Assembly (NCBI GenBank): GCA_902363575.1
Contig: CABJAJ010000006.1
Span: 62,001 to 126,000, forward strand
Reading direction: 5' to 3'
DNA from: Rikenellaceae bacterium
Lineage (GTDB): Bacteria; Bacteroidota; Bacteroidia; Bacteroidales; Rikenellaceae
Length of the DNA stretch: 64,000 nt
In this document: piece by piece, positions 37,582-45,159 of the stretch
Numbering within the stretch: the stretch's first letter is position 1
Layout: each line of letters starts with the position of its first letter
Notes under the pieces: generated by a model
Seen by the model: only the letters and a program-made list of their open reading frames with translations
Databases searched by the model: none
Told to the model about the DNA's origin: nothing
Position numbers and translations under genes: made by a program

Positions 37582-38846
37582 TGTTTCAGCATACCGGCCA
37601 GCCGTCCGGTCGAAAAGGCGATCTGCAGGTTGTATCCTCCCGTGTCGGCATCCAGGTCGAGCACCTCGCCGGCGAAATAGAGGCCCCGCACTCGGCGCGA
37701 TTCCATCGTCAGGGGATTCACCTCGGCGCAATCGACTCCCCCGGCCGTGACCACCGCATACTCGAACGGCGCGTAATCCGTGATGGGAAAGACCATGCCC
37801 TTGAGCACCTTAATCAGTCGTTCGATCTGTGCATCCGCCACTTTGCGCATATAGACCCGCGAATTGACATCCAGCTCATAGGCGAGCGGCATGACCAGCG
37901 ACTTGGGAACCAGCTTACGCAGCAGCTCCGAGAAAAACTCCTCCGGCCCCAGCGCCTCCCTTTCGCGGACGATCCGATCCCGCAGGATTTGTTCGTCGAG
38001 CGCGGGTTTCAGGTCGAGCACCAGTTTGACCGAACGGCCGTCGATGAGCGCATCGACCGCATCGCGGCTCACACGCAGTGCCACGGCGCCCTCGATGCCG
38101 CGCTCGGAGAAGCCGACCTCGCCGAACTCCTCCCGCACAGGTTCGTTGTCCACGAAAAGGCGGGCGCCTACGTTGCGCAGCAGCAACCCGCTCAGATGGG
38201 GCATCTGGGGGTGCGACGAACGCAGCGGGGTGAGCGACGGACGGAGCGGCTCGATGCGGTGTCCCAGGTCGGCAGCGAACGCATAGCCGTCGCCCGTGGA
38301 GCCCGTGGACGGATAGGATACGCCGCCCGTGGCCAGGATGATGCGGTCGCACTCCTCCTTGCGCTCGAATCCACGGCGGTTGATATACTTCACGCCGAAA
38401 ACCCGCTGACCGAGCGTCATGATCTCCGTCACCTGCGTGTCGTAACAGATCTTCACGCCGTTTTCCACGCAGTATTCCAGCAGGGCGTTGGCGATGTCCC
38501 ATGCCTTGCCGCTCTGCGGGAAGACCCGCTCGCCCCGTTCGGTATCCAGCCTGACCCCCATCCGCTCGAAAAATCGGATCGTCGCCCGGTTGTTGAACTC
38601 GGCGAAAGCCGGGGCGAAAAATTCGGCGTTCGCACGCACATGCTCCGCGAACTCCTCGGCGGGCCGGGCATTGGTCACGTTGCAGCGCCCTTTGCCCGTG
38701 ATGCGCACCTTGCGGCCCGACTTTTCCATCTTTTCCAGCAGCAATACCCGCAATCCGTTGCGGGCCGCCGTTCCTGCGGCCATCATACCTGCGGCGCCTG
38801 CGCCGACGACGATCACGTCGTAACCCACTCGTTCGATCTGTTCCAT
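37578..38846 (-). CDS. BaiN/RdsA-family NAD(P)/FAD-dependent oxidoreductase (HI0933-like)
   Basis: A 422-residue flavoprotein. The FAD-binding VVGAGAAGMMAAGTAARNG is at about residues 13-31, followed by the family mark SGRKVRITGKGRCNVTNA; ATGGVSYPSTGSTGDGY lies mid-protein and GLYFAGEVLDLDADTGGYN at the end. The related BaiN reduces bile-acid intermediates in clostridia; the substrate here is unknown. The ATG at 38846 lies 8 bases after the -7 box TATCTTTG (38854-38861), so this is a near-leaderless transcript. Confidence 0.9.
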   Translation of the reverse strand: MEQIERVGYDVIVVGAGAAGMMAAGTAARNGLRVLLLEKMEKSGRKVRITGKGRCNVTNARPAEEFAEHVRANAEFFAPAFAEFNNRATIRFFERMGVRLDTERGERVFPQSGKAWDIANALLEYCVENGVKICYDTQVTEIMTLGQRVFGVKYINRRGFERKEECDRIILATGGVSYPSTGSTGDGYAFAADLGHRIEPLRPSLTPLRSSHPQMPHLSGLLLRNVGARLFVDNEPVREEFGEVGFSERGIEGAVALRVSRDAVDALIDGRSVKLVLDLKPALDEQILRDRIVREREALGPEEFFSELLRKLVPKSLVMPLAYELDVNSRVYMRKVADAQIERLIKVLKGMVFPITDYAPFEYAVVTAGGVDCAEVNPLTMESRRVRGLYFAGEVLDLDADTGGYNLQIAFSTGRLAGMLKQ

Positions 38847-38853
38847 ACGGGCA

Positions 38854-38861
38854 CAAAGATA
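38854..38861 (-). promoter_or_regulatory. -7 box of the flavoprotein operon
   Basis: TATCTTTG on the minus strand, immediately upstream of the ATG at 38846. Confidence 0.55.
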
Positions 38862-39006
38862 GGCAATAATCCCCAAACGCCGTCGCGATTCCGCGGGATT
38901 ATTCGCCCGGGTGTCTCCCTTTCCGACCGCATCGCCCGGGGATGCCCCCGCCGACGGAACGAATGGAATAAACGGCGGGACGACGCCGGAATATTTCTCT
39001 GCCGGA

Positions 39007-39037
39007 ATTGCAAATCGGCGATTATCCATTATCTTTG
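39007..39037 (+). promoter_or_regulatory. nusB promoter
   Basis: ATTG (39007-39010), 19 bases, then TATCTTTG (39030-39037), 25 bases before the ATG at 39063. Confidence 0.7.
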
Positions 39038-39062
39038 CGGTCGCAAAAACGTTCTGAAAGTT

Positions 39063-40004
39063 ATGTTGAGTAGAAGATTATTACGGACAAAGGCGATCAA
39101 GGCCCTCTATGCACACCTCAAATCGGAGGCCGACAACATGATCGCCACCGAAAAGACCCTGCTCGCCTCGATCGACAAGGCATACGACCTCTATTTCCAG
39201 ATGCTGGTTCTTCCGGTCGAAATCGCCCGTTACGCCGAGCAGCGCCAGGAGCTGGCCCGCCGCAAAAAACTGCCTACTCACGAAGACCTCCACCCCAATA
39301 CCAAATTCGTGGAGAACGAGGCGATCCGCCGTTTGGCCGACAGCGACGCGGTCGGCGACTACGTCGCTTCCCGCAAGCTGGGATGGGCGCGTAATCCGGA
39401 GTTGATCCGCACCCTCTACAACCGGCTTATCGAAACCGACTACTACAAGAGCTACATGGCCTCCGAAACCCGTTCCCTGAAGGAGGACGAGCAGCTGCTC
39501 GAGCGATTTTTCGCTTCCGAGCTGCAGGAGTGCGATGCCCTCGACGAAGCGCTGGACGAACAGTCGATCCTCTGGAACGACGACCTGGGCCATGTGCTGA
39601 CCATGGTGATCCGCACGCTGGCGGCCATGCGCCAGTCGCACAAAGATGTGAAGGTACTGCCCAAATTCAAAAACGACGACGACCTGGACTTCGTGCGGAC
39701 GCTCTTCGAGAAAACCCTCATCAATTACAGCGAAAACCTGCGCTATATCGAGAAGTTCACTCGTAACTGGGACGTCGAGCGCATCGTCTTCATGGACAAC
39801 CTCATCATGGCGACCGCCCTGACCGAGCTGGTGTCGTTCCCCTCGATTCCCGTCAAGGTCACCCTGGACGAATACATCGACCTGTCCAAGTACTACTCCA
39901 CTCCCGGCAGCAGCACTTTCATCAACGGGGTGCTCGACAAGATCGTCGAATCGCTCACCCAGGAGGGGAAAATCCGCAAAACGGGCCGGGGGCTGATCGG
40001 ATGA
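39063..40004 (+). CDS. nusB: Transcription antitermination factor NusB
   Basis: A 313-residue protein, about twice the length of E. coli NusB. The N-terminus (MLSRRLLRTKAIKALYAHLKS) and the C-terminal NWDVERIVFMDNLIMATALTELVSFPSIPVKVTLDEYIDLSKYYSTPGSSTFINGVLDKI carry the RNA-binding all-helical fold; the middle 140 residues are the extra helical insertion typical of Bacteroidetes NusB. It works with NusE (S10) in rRNA antitermination. The ATG at 39063 follows a clear promoter. Overlaps the next gene by four bases. Confidence 0.93.
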   Translation: MLSRRLLRTKAIKALYAHLKSEADNMIATEKTLLASIDKAYDLYFQMLVLPVEIARYAEQRQELARRKKLPTHEDLHPNTKFVENEAIRRLADSDAVGDYVASRKLGWARNPELIRTLYNRLIETDYYKSYMASETRSLKEDEQLLERFFASELQECDALDEALDEQSILWNDDLGHVLTMVIRTLAAMRQSHKDVKVLPKFKNDDDLDFVRTLFEKTLINYSENLRYIEKFTRNWDVERIVFMDNLIMATALTELVSFPSIPVKVTLDEYIDLSKYYSTPGSSTFINGVLDKIVESLTQEGKIRKTGRGLIG

Positions 40005-40414
40005 TGCGCCGCCTGCTTCTTCCGGCGCTGCTCGCTCTGGCCGCTGCCGCATGCAGTCCCCGGAAAACGGTCGGCTACGGAGGCGAAATCATCCCCGTAA
40101 CGGACACGATCCTGCGCACGGGCGGCTCCGATACGATCCGTTTCGGACGGATGCACGAGGGAGAGATCGCCGCCAAACGGATCGTATTCGACAATCGCAG
40201 CCCGCGCTCGTTTGTTGTCACCTCCTATGAGGTCTCCTGCCATTGCACCGAACTCGCATTTGACAATCAACCCGTTATCCCGGGCGAGGGGTTGCGTGCA
40301 ACCGTCACCTTCGATACCCGGGGCGAACGGGGTTGGCAGATGAAGCTGATGAAGGTTTACTTCTCGGGCTCGCGCGAACCGCTGCGGCTCTTTATCGAGG
40401 CCGATGTGGAATAA
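40001..40414 (+). CDS. DUF1573 lipoprotein
   Basis: A 137-residue predicted lipoprotein (signal LLLPALLALAAAAC, lipobox AAAC near residue 18). The rest is one DUF1573 Ig-like domain: DTIRFGRMHEGEIAAKRIVFDNRSPRSFVVTSYEVSCHCTEL, with the two conserved Cys of the family (CHC), then ATVTFDTRGERG. Function unknown. It starts inside the nusB stop (ATGA), and is followed by yajC with its own promoter. Confidence 0.87.
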   Translation: MMRRLLLPALLALAAAACSPRKTVGYGGEIIPVTDTILRTGGSDTIRFGRMHEGEIAAKRIVFDNRSPRSFVVTSYEVSCHCTELAFDNQPVIPGEGLRATVTFDTRGERGWQMKLMKVYFSGSREPLRLFIEADVE

Positions 40415-40415
40415 A

Positions 40416-40446
40416 CTTGGATATTGCGTAAAAATCACTATATTTG
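40416..40446 (+). promoter_or_regulatory. yajC promoter
   Basis: CTTG (40416-40419), 19 bases, TATATTTG (40439-40446). The ATG at 40488 is about 41 bases downstream. Confidence 0.65.
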
Positions 40447-40487
40447 TCCGGTCGAAGCGACAGAAAACAAGTAAAACATAACGAAGT

Positions 40488-40814
40488 ATGATTAATTTCC
40501 TTCAAGCGGCCGACGTGGTGGTGGAACAGCCCCAGCAGCCCGCAAACTACAGCCTCTTCATCATGATCGGTCTGATGATCCTGGTGCTCTGGCTTTTCAT
40601 GTGGCGTCCGGAGTCGAAGCGCCGCAAGCAGATGGCCCAGTTCCGCGCAGGTCTGAAAAAAGGCGACAAGGTGGTGACTGCCGGCGGTATTTACGGCGTT
40701 ATCAAAGAGGTGCGCGAAAGCTCGGTGCTGATCGACGTGGACAGCAACGTGACGCTGCGCATCGACAAGAACATGATCGTGGCCGACTCTTCCGAGCAGC
40801 AGGCCCAGAAATAA
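40488..40814 (+). CDS. yajC: Preprotein translocase accessory protein YajC
   Basis: A 108-residue Sec accessory subunit: one membrane helix (LFIMIGLMILVLWLFMW, ~23-39), then the basic RPESKRRKQMAQFRAGLKKGDKVVTAGGIYGVIKEV block, which is the family signature. It associates with SecDF in the inner membrane; secDF is not in the window. A good terminator follows. Confidence 0.94.
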   Translation: MINFLQAADVVVEQPQQPANYSLFIMIGLMILVLWLFMWRPESKRRKQMAQFRAGLKKGDKVVTAGGIYGVIKEVRESSVLIDVDSNVTLRIDKNMIVADSSEQQAQK

Positions 40815-40831
40815 ACCTTTCGGCAAAATTC

Positions 40832-40861
40832 AAAGGCGACTTCCGACGGGGTCGCCTTTTT
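40832..40861 (+). terminator. Rho-independent terminator after yajC
   Basis: A 9-base-pair stem (40832-40840 with 40851-40859) and ten-base loop, followed by T5. Confidence 0.85.
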
Positions 40862-40979
40862 CGTGATTCCGACCTAAGGCCAAACGGCCCGACCGCCGCA
40901 TGTGAACGAATCGGCCGTGCTCACCTGTGCGCAGCGGGCACCCGACCATTCGTCCTATCAATCCGATCCTGAAGAAACC

Positions 40980-41234
40980 ATGAAAAAAACCTATTCCTAC
41001 CAGACTATGGGCACCTGTTCCAGACAGATCGACCTGGAGCTGGAGGGGGACGTCGTGCGAAGCGTCCGCTTCACGGGCGGCTGCCAGGGCAACACCACGG
41101 GAATCGCCACGCTGGTCCGCGGTATGCGGGCCGCGGAGGTGATCGAACGGCTCGGCGGAATCGACTGCAAGGGCCGCGGCACCTCGTGTCCCGATCAGCT
41201 CGCCTGCGCATTGCGCCGAATGCTCGCGGAATAG
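40980..41234 (+). CDS. TSCPD domain protein (TIGR03905 type)
   Basis: An 84-residue protein with the pattern YQTMGTCSRQI, FTGGCQGNTTGIA and the eponymous TSCPDQLACAL. The three conserved Cys suggest metal or cofactor binding. The same domain occurs at the end of some ribonucleotide reductases; stand-alone copies have no proven role. The ATG at 40980 was preferred because the longer frame adds an unrelated leader. Followed by the tRNA-Gln gene on the other strand. Confidence 0.88.
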   Translation: MKKTYSYQTMGTCSRQIDLELEGDVVRSVRFTGGCQGNTTGIATLVRGMRAAEVIERLGGIDCKGRGTSCPDQLACALRRMLAE

Positions 41235-41392
41235 CCGTTCACCTGCGCAGGTGCCGTCGCAACGAATGACCTCCACGCCGCCCCGACCGAAACCGGCAGC
41301 ACCTCATCGGGCGGACACGTCCGGTTTGCCCGATGAGGCGCAGCCCGGAAAACGGCATGAAAAAAACGGCCCCCGAAGAGGCCGCCGCTTTG

Positions 41393-41465
41393 GTTGAACT
41401 ACCAGGACTCGAACCTGGAACGACAGAACCAAAATCTGCTGTGTTACCATTACACCATAGTTCAA
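41393..41465 (-). tRNA. tRNA-Gln (anticodon TTG)
   Basis: The minus strand folds into a clover leaf: 7-base-pair acceptor stem TTGAACT/AGTTCAA (5' end 41465), D arm GTGTAATGGTAACAC, anticodon stem GCAGA/TCTGT around loop TTTTGGT (anticodon TTG), and T arm CCAGG-TTCGAGT-CCTGG. The 3' end reads CCA straight after the acceptor stem in the genomic sequence, so CCA may be partly encoded or the discriminator is C. Confidence 0.93.
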
Positions 41466-41488
41466 TCCCATCGGCTCGTAAGCCGATG

Positions 41489-41519
41489 CAAAGGTAGGGC
41501 AAAGATTCCAGATTACAAA
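41489..41519 (-). promoter_or_regulatory. tRNA-Gln promoter
   Basis: On the minus strand TTTG (41516-41519), 19 bases, TACCTTTG (41489-41496): full consensus, 24 bases upstream of the mature tRNA 5' end. Confidence 0.8.
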
Positions 41520-41578
41520 ATTTTGCGATCAAATTGTATCCCGGTCCCTTTTACGGGATTTTTTACTACTTTTGCGTC

Positions 41579-41959
41579 GTGAAACGCTGGCTGATACTCC
41601 TGCTGCTGGGCCTGATGCCCCTGCTCTATGCCGCCGACGGCGCCCGCGCGACGTCGGAAGGTCCCTGCGGCAATGTTCCCGCCTCCCTCTGCCAGGGCGA
41701 CGGAGAGACATGCAGCCCGCTCGCAGCCCCGCTGTTCGCCATGCCCGGAAGCTCGTCCAACATCCAGCTTTCGGAGGCGGGCACACAAGCCGGCAAGACC
41801 CGTCTGCCGGTCATCTGCCTCGAGCAAACGGCATACCAGGCCACCCGAATCCAGATTTACCGCTCGGCCCTGCTGCGGGGCGTCCCGCGCTCGGAAGGCT
41901 ATCTGACGGGGCGGCCCTGCGACCGCTTCCTCTACCCTTTCAGGAAAATTGTCATTTAG
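41579..41959 (+). CDS. Small secreted protein, unknown function
   Basis: A 126-residue protein starting with GTG (KRWLILLLLGLMPLLYA is its signal peptide). An ATG at 41534 is upstream of the -7 box TACTTTTG (41567-41574) and therefore unlikely. The mature part has four Cys and no recognised domain. It is divergent from tRNA-Gln, with which it shares about 110 bases of control region. Confidence 0.6.
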   Translation: MKRWLILLLLGLMPLLYAADGARATSEGPCGNVPASLCQGDGETCSPLAAPLFAMPGSSSNIQLSEAGTQAGKTRLPVICLEQTAYQATRIQIYRSALLRGVPRSEGYLTGRPCDRFLYPFRKIVI

Positions 41960-42040
41960 CGAACAAGTCCGCATGTACCCGGCCCTTTCGGAAAGCGTCG
42001 GGCGATACCGAATTGTTCAACGCCAAACGACTATTTTACC

Positions 42041-42547
42041 ATGATTTCCAAAAACCACATTGACCGGGCGATTTACCACGCCTCGAAAGATATCGTATGC
42101 CGCCGTTACAACCCCCTGGCGGGAATTGTCCTGACCATCGTCGGCGCGGCCCTGCTCTGGGCCAACTACCACGTTTCCTATTTCGATGAGCGCGAACTGC
42201 TCGCACAATGGAACCTGCTGCTGAGCAGCTGCCTGCTCCTGACGGGGCTGACCATGATCTGCTACCGGCTCTTCGGCGACTCCTCGGCGCCGGTGGAACG
42301 CGCAACGGGCGAGCGGCTTTACCGCAGCGAGTACTTCTTCGAGACCAGCGAGCTCCCGCGCATCCGCGAGGCGGTCGAGACGGGTGATTTTTCCCTGATC
42401 GGCAAGCTGCCGCGCAGCTACCAGCCCGCAGCCGAAGTCGTTTGCTACCGCACCGAAAGCGGTTCGATCCTTGCGGCCCAACTCTTGCAAAGGCACGAAC
42501 CGCAATGCGACGTCCTCGTATTCAGAGAGGGCAACTATACATTCTAA
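42041..42547 (+). CDS. Two-helix membrane protein, unknown function
   Basis: A 168-residue protein with two hydrophobic helices (about residues 27-45 and 58-78) and a soluble C-terminal domain (RSEYFFETSELPRIREAVETGDFSLIGKLPRSYQPAAEV). The last part looks like a compact regulatory domain, but no family is recognised. It precedes nhaD by 10 bases and is probably in the same operon, possibly as an accessory to the antiporter (inference). Confidence 0.6.
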   Translation: MISKNHIDRAIYHASKDIVCRRYNPLAGIVLTIVGAALLWANYHVSYFDERELLAQWNLLLSSCLLLTGLTMICYRLFGDSSAPVERATGERLYRSEYFFETSELPRIREAVETGDFSLIGKLPRSYQPAAEVVCYRTESGSILAAQLLQRHEPQCDVLVFREGNYTF

Positions 42548-42557
42548 ATAACATGCT

Positions 42558-43889
42558 ATGATTCTTGCCATGATTCTGATCTTTGTGCTGGGCTATGTCT
42601 TCATCGCCCTCGAGCACAAGGTGCGCATCGACAAGGCGGCCATCGCCCTGGTCATGTGCGGGCTGCTGTGGACGGTTTACAGCCTGCTGGCCCACGACGC
42701 GCACATCGATTCCGAGATCATCGAACATCTGGGCGACACGAGCGAAATCCTCTTCTTCCTGATCGGTGCCATGACGATCGTCGATCTGATCGACTCGCAC
42801 GGGGGATTCAACGTCATCACCGACCACATCACCACGCGCGACAAGCGCAAGTTGCTGTGGCTCTTGTCGCTCATCACCTTCTTCATGTCGGCGGCACTCG
42901 ACAACATGACCACCACCATCATCATGGTCATGCTGCTGCGGCGGCTCATCACCGACAACCGCGAGCGCTGGATCTTCGCCAGCGTGATCGTCATTGCGGC
43001 CAACAGCGGTGGCGCCTGGTCGCCCATCGGCGACGTTACGACGATCATGCTCTGGATGCGGGGCAACGTCACGGCTTGGGCGCTGGTGCGCAACCTGTTC
43101 CTCCCCTGCCTGGTTTCCGTCGTCATCCCCACCGCCCTCGCGCTGCGCTATATCGGGAAAGGGAGCGTCATGCCCGCACCGCAAAACGCCGGAAGCGGAC
43201 TGCCGCCCCACGTCGGACCCCGGCTTCAGAAATTCATGCTCGTCACGGGCGTGCTCAGCCTGCTGTTCGTGCCCGTCTTCAAAACCCTCACGGGGCTTCC
43301 TCCCTACATGGGGATGATGGTCTCGCTGGGCATCATGTGGATCGGGACGGAGATCATCTACGACACCCGGCGCTGCATGGAGGATTCAATCCAGAACCGC
43401 GTCTCGAAAGTCCTCAAGCACATCGACATGCCGACGATCCTCTTCTTCCTGGGCATCCTGATGGCCGTCGCAGCCCTCGAGAGCGCAGGCATCCTGGCGA
43501 CGTTCGCCCAGACGCTCGACACCCGCGTCCACGAGGCTTTCACCATCGCCGGGGTCACGGGCCTGCTCTCCTCGGTCGTGGACAACGTGCCGCTCGTTGC
43601 GGCCTGCATGGGCATGTATCCGATCGCCGACGCGGCGACCATCGCCGCCAGCGCCGATCCGGCCTACATGCAGTCCTTCGTCCAGGACGGTATTTTCTGG
43701 CACCTGCTGACCTTCTGCGCCGGTGTCGGCGGCAGCCTGCTCATCATCGGCTCGGCGGCGGGCGTGGTCGCCATGGGGCTCGAAAAAATCAACTTCGGCT
43801 GGTACCTCAAGCACATCTCGCTGCTCGCGCTGGCCGGGTATGCCGCAGGCATGCTCGTGATCTATCTCGAACACCTGATCTTCCTCTGA
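42558..43889 (+). CDS. nhaD: NhaD-type Na+/H+ antiporter
   Basis: A 443-residue ArsB/NhaD ion-transporter superfamily protein with about 11 membrane helices. Family marks: ALEHKVRIDKAAIALVMCGLLW near the N-terminus, FFMSAALDNMTTTIIMVML, ANSGGAWSPIGDVTTIMLW and SSVVDNVPLVAACMGMY. It exports Na+ (or Li+) in exchange for H+ at alkaline pH. The start is at 42558, 10 bases after the preceding gene. A strong terminator follows. Confidence 0.92.
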   Translation: MILAMILIFVLGYVFIALEHKVRIDKAAIALVMCGLLWTVYSLLAHDAHIDSEIIEHLGDTSEILFFLIGAMTIVDLIDSHGGFNVITDHITTRDKRKLLWLLSLITFFMSAALDNMTTTIIMVMLLRRLITDNRERWIFASVIVIAANSGGAWSPIGDVTTIMLWMRGNVTAWALVRNLFLPCLVSVVIPTALALRYIGKGSVMPAPQNAGSGLPPHVGPRLQKFMLVTGVLSLLFVPVFKTLTGLPPYMGMMVSLGIMWIGTEIIYDTRRCMEDSIQNRVSKVLKHIDMPTILFFLGILMAVAALESAGILATFAQTLDTRVHEAFTIAGVTGLLSSVVDNVPLVAACMGMYPIADAATIAASADPAYMQSFVQDGIFWHLLTFCAGVGGSLLIIGSAAGVVAMGLEKINFGWYLKHISLLALAGYAAGMLVIYLEHLIFL

Positions 43890-43915
43890 TCGGGCCTCAC
43901 GGTCCATCCACTGAA

Positions 43916-43955
43916 CGAAAGCCGGACTCCGCTTTGCGAAGTCCGGCTTTCGTTT
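43916..43955. terminator. Terminator after nhaD
   Basis: A 13-base-pair stem (43916-43928 with 43940-43952) with an 11-base loop, followed by a short T run on the plus strand and preceded by none on the minus strand. Confidence 0.8.
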
Positions 43956-43996
43956 CGGCCCGAAGCAATCACGCAGGCGCCGTGCCGTCATTTCAC

Positions 43997-44028
43997 AAAA
44001 AACCCGGAAACCCGCATGGATTTCCGGG
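43997..44028 (-). terminator. Terminator after the thioesterase gene
   Basis: An 8-base-pair stem (44003-44010 with 44021-44028), followed on the minus strand by T6. It lies 24 bases beyond the thioesterase stop. Confidence 0.8.
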
Positions 44029-44051
44029 ATGGGAAAGAGCCCGGAGGGGTG

Positions 44052-44426
44052 TTACTTCACCTTGTCCATGAATTTGCGGCGATCGACCACATAGCGGATA
44101 TGCACCCCCTCGCCGATCATTCCCCCGGCATCGCGGGCCCCCACGTTGAAAGTCAGCTTGCGTCCCTCGACCTCGGTGAGCACCGCCGTCGCGGCGATCT
44201 CCGCGCCGAGACCCGACGGCTTGATATGCGTTGCGTTCATCTCCGCCCCGACGGTGGTCGAACCTTCGGGCAGCTCTGCGGCCACGGCCGTCATCGCGGC
44301 GTTTTCCATGAGCGCCATCATCGCGGGGGTAGCGAAAACCTCCATATCGCCCGACCCCATCCGGGCGGCCGTATTCTCCCGGCAGACCGTCGTGCGGCTC
44401 TGTGCGGATAGTCCTTTTTCCAGCAT
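44052..44426 (-). CDS. Hotdog-fold thioesterase (FlK-like)
   Basis: A 124-residue single-domain hotdog protein: VFATPAMMALMENAAMTAVAAELPEG in the N-terminal helix region, then STTVGAEMNATHIKPSGLGAEIAATAVLTEVEGRKLTFNVGARD, which matches the fluoroacetyl-CoA thioesterase/thioesterase family. The active-site Glu (MALMENAA) and His (ATHIKP) are in place. Soluble; probable acyl-CoA hydrolase of unknown chain. The promoter overlaps that of the divergent DUF4294 gene. Confidence 0.87.
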   Translation of the reverse strand: MLEKGLSAQSRTTVCRENTAARMGSGDMEVFATPAMMALMENAAMTAVAAELPEGSTTVGAEMNATHIKPSGLGAEIAATAVLTEVEGRKLTFNVGARDAGGMIGEGVHIRYVVDRRKFMDKVK

Positions 44427-44464
44427 ACGTTTACAATTTATGATTCGTGAATCCGTTTAATTGC

Positions 44465-44480
44465 TATCTTTGCAAAGGTA
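44465..44480. promoter_or_regulatory. Overlapping divergent -7 boxes, palindromic
   Basis: TATCTTTG (44465-44472, plus strand, for DUF4294) is directly abutted by TACCTTTG on the minus strand (44473-44480, for the thioesterase). The 16-base unit is nearly palindromic, so the two polymerases would clash over the same bases. Confidence 0.65.
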
Positions 44481-44496
44481 ACAATTTTTCGGCGCG

Positions 44497-45072
44497 ATGA
44501 AAACCTGGCTTCTGTGCGCACTGCTCTCCTGCTGCATGCTCTCGGCTGCACACGGACAGTACAAAGGAAACGGCTACTGGCACCGCGAGCGGGTCGTGGA
44601 CCACGGGGACACCATCACCATGATCCACATTCTGCCGGTTTACGTCTTCAGCCGCAAAGTCGATCTGCGACGGTATCAGAAACTCGTCGAGGCGGTCAGG
44701 AAAGTCTATCCCGTGGCGCAGGCCGCCCGTGCGAAGATGGACGAGATGGAGGCCGAACTCACACGCCTGCCGACCAAAAAAGCCCAGAAAGCCTATATAC
44801 GCGACGTCTATGCCCAGATCAAGGAGGAGTATTCCCCCGTGCTGAAAAAGATGACCCGCACGCAGGGCCGGGTGCTGCTGAAACTCATCGACCGCGAAAC
44901 CGAATATACCGCCTACCAAATCCTGCGCGAATTCCGGGGCGGCTTCGTGGCGGGATTCTGGCAGGGCGTATCGCGCATCTTCGGACAGAACCTCAAAAGC
45001 CAATACGACAAGGAGGGCGAAGACCGGATGATCGAACAGATCGTGATTTATTACGAAGCAGGACTGCTCTGA
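44497..45072 (+). CDS. DUF4294 family secreted protein
   Basis: A 191-residue protein with signal peptide (LLCALLSCCMLSAAHGQ). The DUF4294 body has HGDTITMIHILPVYVFSRKVDLRRYQKLVEAVRKVYPVAQAARAKM and KMTRTQGRVLLKLIDRETEYTAYQILREFRGGFVAGFWQG, both typical. Bacteroidetes-specific, probably periplasmic; no function known. Start at 44497, 24 bases after the -7 box. Confidence 0.87.
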   Translation: MKTWLLCALLSCCMLSAAHGQYKGNGYWHRERVVDHGDTITMIHILPVYVFSRKVDLRRYQKLVEAVRKVYPVAQAARAKMDEMEAELTRLPTKKAQKAYIRDVYAQIKEEYSPVLKKMTRTQGRVLLKLIDRETEYTAYQILREFRGGFVAGFWQGVSRIFGQNLKSQYDKEGEDRMIEQIVIYYEAGLL

Positions 45073-45132
45073 GCGGGTGTTGCGGCCAGAGGCTTTGCCG
45101 CTGCGGATTAGGAAAATTCACAAAATTAATCG

Positions 45133-45140
45133 TATCTTTG
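45133..45140 (+). promoter_or_regulatory. ffh -7 box
   Basis: TATCTTTG, 19 bases before the ffh ATG. The -33 position has only an AT-rich stretch. Confidence 0.6.
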
Positions 45141-45159
45141 CCGGGAAATTTCGCAAGCC

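Noticed and set aside
39081..40052. Minus-strand frame opposite nusB
   Set aside because: Antisense shadow; composition is mirror of the nusB codons and no motif is visible.
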